In this document: positions 63,261 through 64,000 of the stretch, piece after piece
Layout: every line of letters starts with the position of its first letter
How positions within the stretch are numbered: the stretch's first letter is position 1
NCBI GenBank assembly: GCA_030142905.1
Contig: JASJOG010000109.1
Span: 852,001-916,000, forward strand
Reading direction: 5' to 3'
Origin: Heliopora coerulea
Lineage: Eukaryota > Cnidaria > Anthozoa > Scleralcyonacea > Helioporidae
DNA length: 64,000 nt
Made by a program: the position numbers and the translations under genes
The notes under the pieces: generated by a model
Database searches by the model: none
What the model was told of the DNA's origin: nothing
The model's input: only the letters and a program-made list of their open reading frames with translations

Positions 63261-63295
<35 letters not shown>
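63050..63295. mobile_element. TA-bounded hairpin element, locus 2
   Basis: Palindrome 63050-63202 with 69-base arms that match perfectly (63050-63118 and 63134-63202) around a 15-base loop. The arm reads AATGTAGTGAAATTTCGCTT, then GGTT, then the core GCTACTCCGAGTTTCACGCG, then GATGCGATCTTCAGG. It is preceded by (TA)n, followed by a module containing TATCGAGCACTCT, then (TA)n at 63261-63294. The order (TA)n, palindrome, module, (TA)n is the same as at 39.4-39.7 kb in reverse. Confidence 0.85.
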
Positions 63296-63297
<2 letters not shown>

Positions 63298-63554
63298 GGT
63301 GTGAACTCAAATTCTCCTCACACTGTGGATGATACTGTGGCAGTTATAACTCTACTGCCAAGGTAAACGAATATTGCAGTGCAAAATTTGCAGTGCATGG
63401 TCAACCCTAAATACAGCCCCTAGCAATTGTAAAGCCAACCTTCATGCGCCACTCCCCCTGGACGGTAGTAATAGCCGGTTCCCCTTATTACGTTAGCTGA
63501 ATACGACCACCAGAATGCTCTGTGTTTTTTTGGGTTTTTTTTTTTTTTTGTTTG

Positions 63555-63680
63555 TTTAATTTTCATGCAAATATTGAATTCCCAAAGCGAATGGAAAGAC
63601 AATTACAAACAAGATTTCGAAAGGCATTCTGGTAGTTGTGTTCATCAGATGTATTAGCGGAACAGGCCATTAAATATGAT
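63555..63680 (+). repeat. Dispersed repeat shared with 14218-14350
   Basis: TTTTCATGCAAATATTGAAT, TTCCCAAAGCGAATGGAAAG and AAGATTTCGAAAGGCATTCT repeat the 14.2-kb copy, followed in both by GGTAGTTGT and a CAGATG segment. Confidence 0.75.
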
Positions 63681-64000
63681 ACGGCCCTTATACAATTAGG
63701 CGAGACTGAAGCTGCCAGAATCACGTTAGATTGGTGCCCATCTAAGTCGTCGAATTTATTCTTTGTCATTTATCCTTGGTAACAGGTGGTCGTCTAACAT
63801 GACTAATGACCAAGCAGAGTTCAATGGTCTCTACTAATTACATCACATCAAATGCATACTCACTTGAGGCACGTGAGCACAAAATGATCTTAAACAGTAT
63901 TTCTGGGGTAGGGTGGGTGTCGATTCTCAGAAAAAAAGTGGATAAGTGTGATTTATTTTGCTGAACTCCTACTAGAGTCCCAAAGTAGCATTTCCGTATT
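63681..64000. other. Right edge, nothing identified
   Basis: No gene, exon or repeat boundary recognised in the last 320 bases. Confidence 0.5.

Overview
The window looks like genome sequence from a cnidarian, most likely a hexacoral such as a stony coral. The basis is animal genes with GT-AG introns, an adiponectin-receptor-type PAQR gene, a Cys-loop anion-channel gene, AT-rich intergenic DNA, and many small non-autonomous DNA transposons, tRNA-derived SINEs and fold-back repeats. This assignment is inferred from gene content and style, not from any search.

Three protein genes are well supported. (1) Positions 1-6.6 kb, minus strand: the first three coding exons of an adiponectin receptor (7-TM PAQR protein); the last exon(s) run off the left edge. 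(2) 15.5-26.4 kb, plus strand: eight exons of a GABA-A/glycine-receptor-like pentameric ligand-gated channel subunit, with a 13-residue Cys-loop, a PAR motif before M2 (anion selective) and M4 at the C-terminus. Its signal-peptide exon is not convincingly located. (3) 29.45-56.2 kb, plus strand: a very large coiled-coil protein of about 4,035 residues made of one short exon, a 14.6-kb intron and one uninterrupted 11.9-kb exon.

The most unusual feature is the 3' end of gene 3. A 7-bp tandem duplication (AAATTTG x2) at 56183-56196 shifts the frame into a stop. Past it, the old reading frame continues for 2.3 kb as clear coiled coil, broken by only four in-frame stops, each explainable as one C-to-T change, and ends in a proper stop at 58524-58526. 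Removing 7 bp gives an exact 4,810-codon ancestral frame. No stop occurs in the 12 kb upstream. This looks like a recent C-terminal truncation whose tail is beginning to decay.

The rest is repeat-rich: a tRNA-headed SINE family (four copies), a 5'-truncated non-LTR retrotransposon, a hAT-type MITE with perfect 8-bp target duplications (41143-41372), a Harbinger-type MITE inserted exactly in the TTAA target of a second element (21471-23274), several MITEs with GTTTACACTG/GTTCACACT-like ends, and large palindromes. Two palindromes (39.5 and 63.1 kb) share a 20-bp core and a flanking module and lie in TA microsatellites, but have unrelated outer arms, suggesting a hairpin element family. Long stretches at 6.8-15.5, 26.4-29.4 and 58.5-64 kb, and the 29.6-44.3 kb intron, hold no convincing conserved gene apart from one possible small single-exon ORF at 34355-34771.
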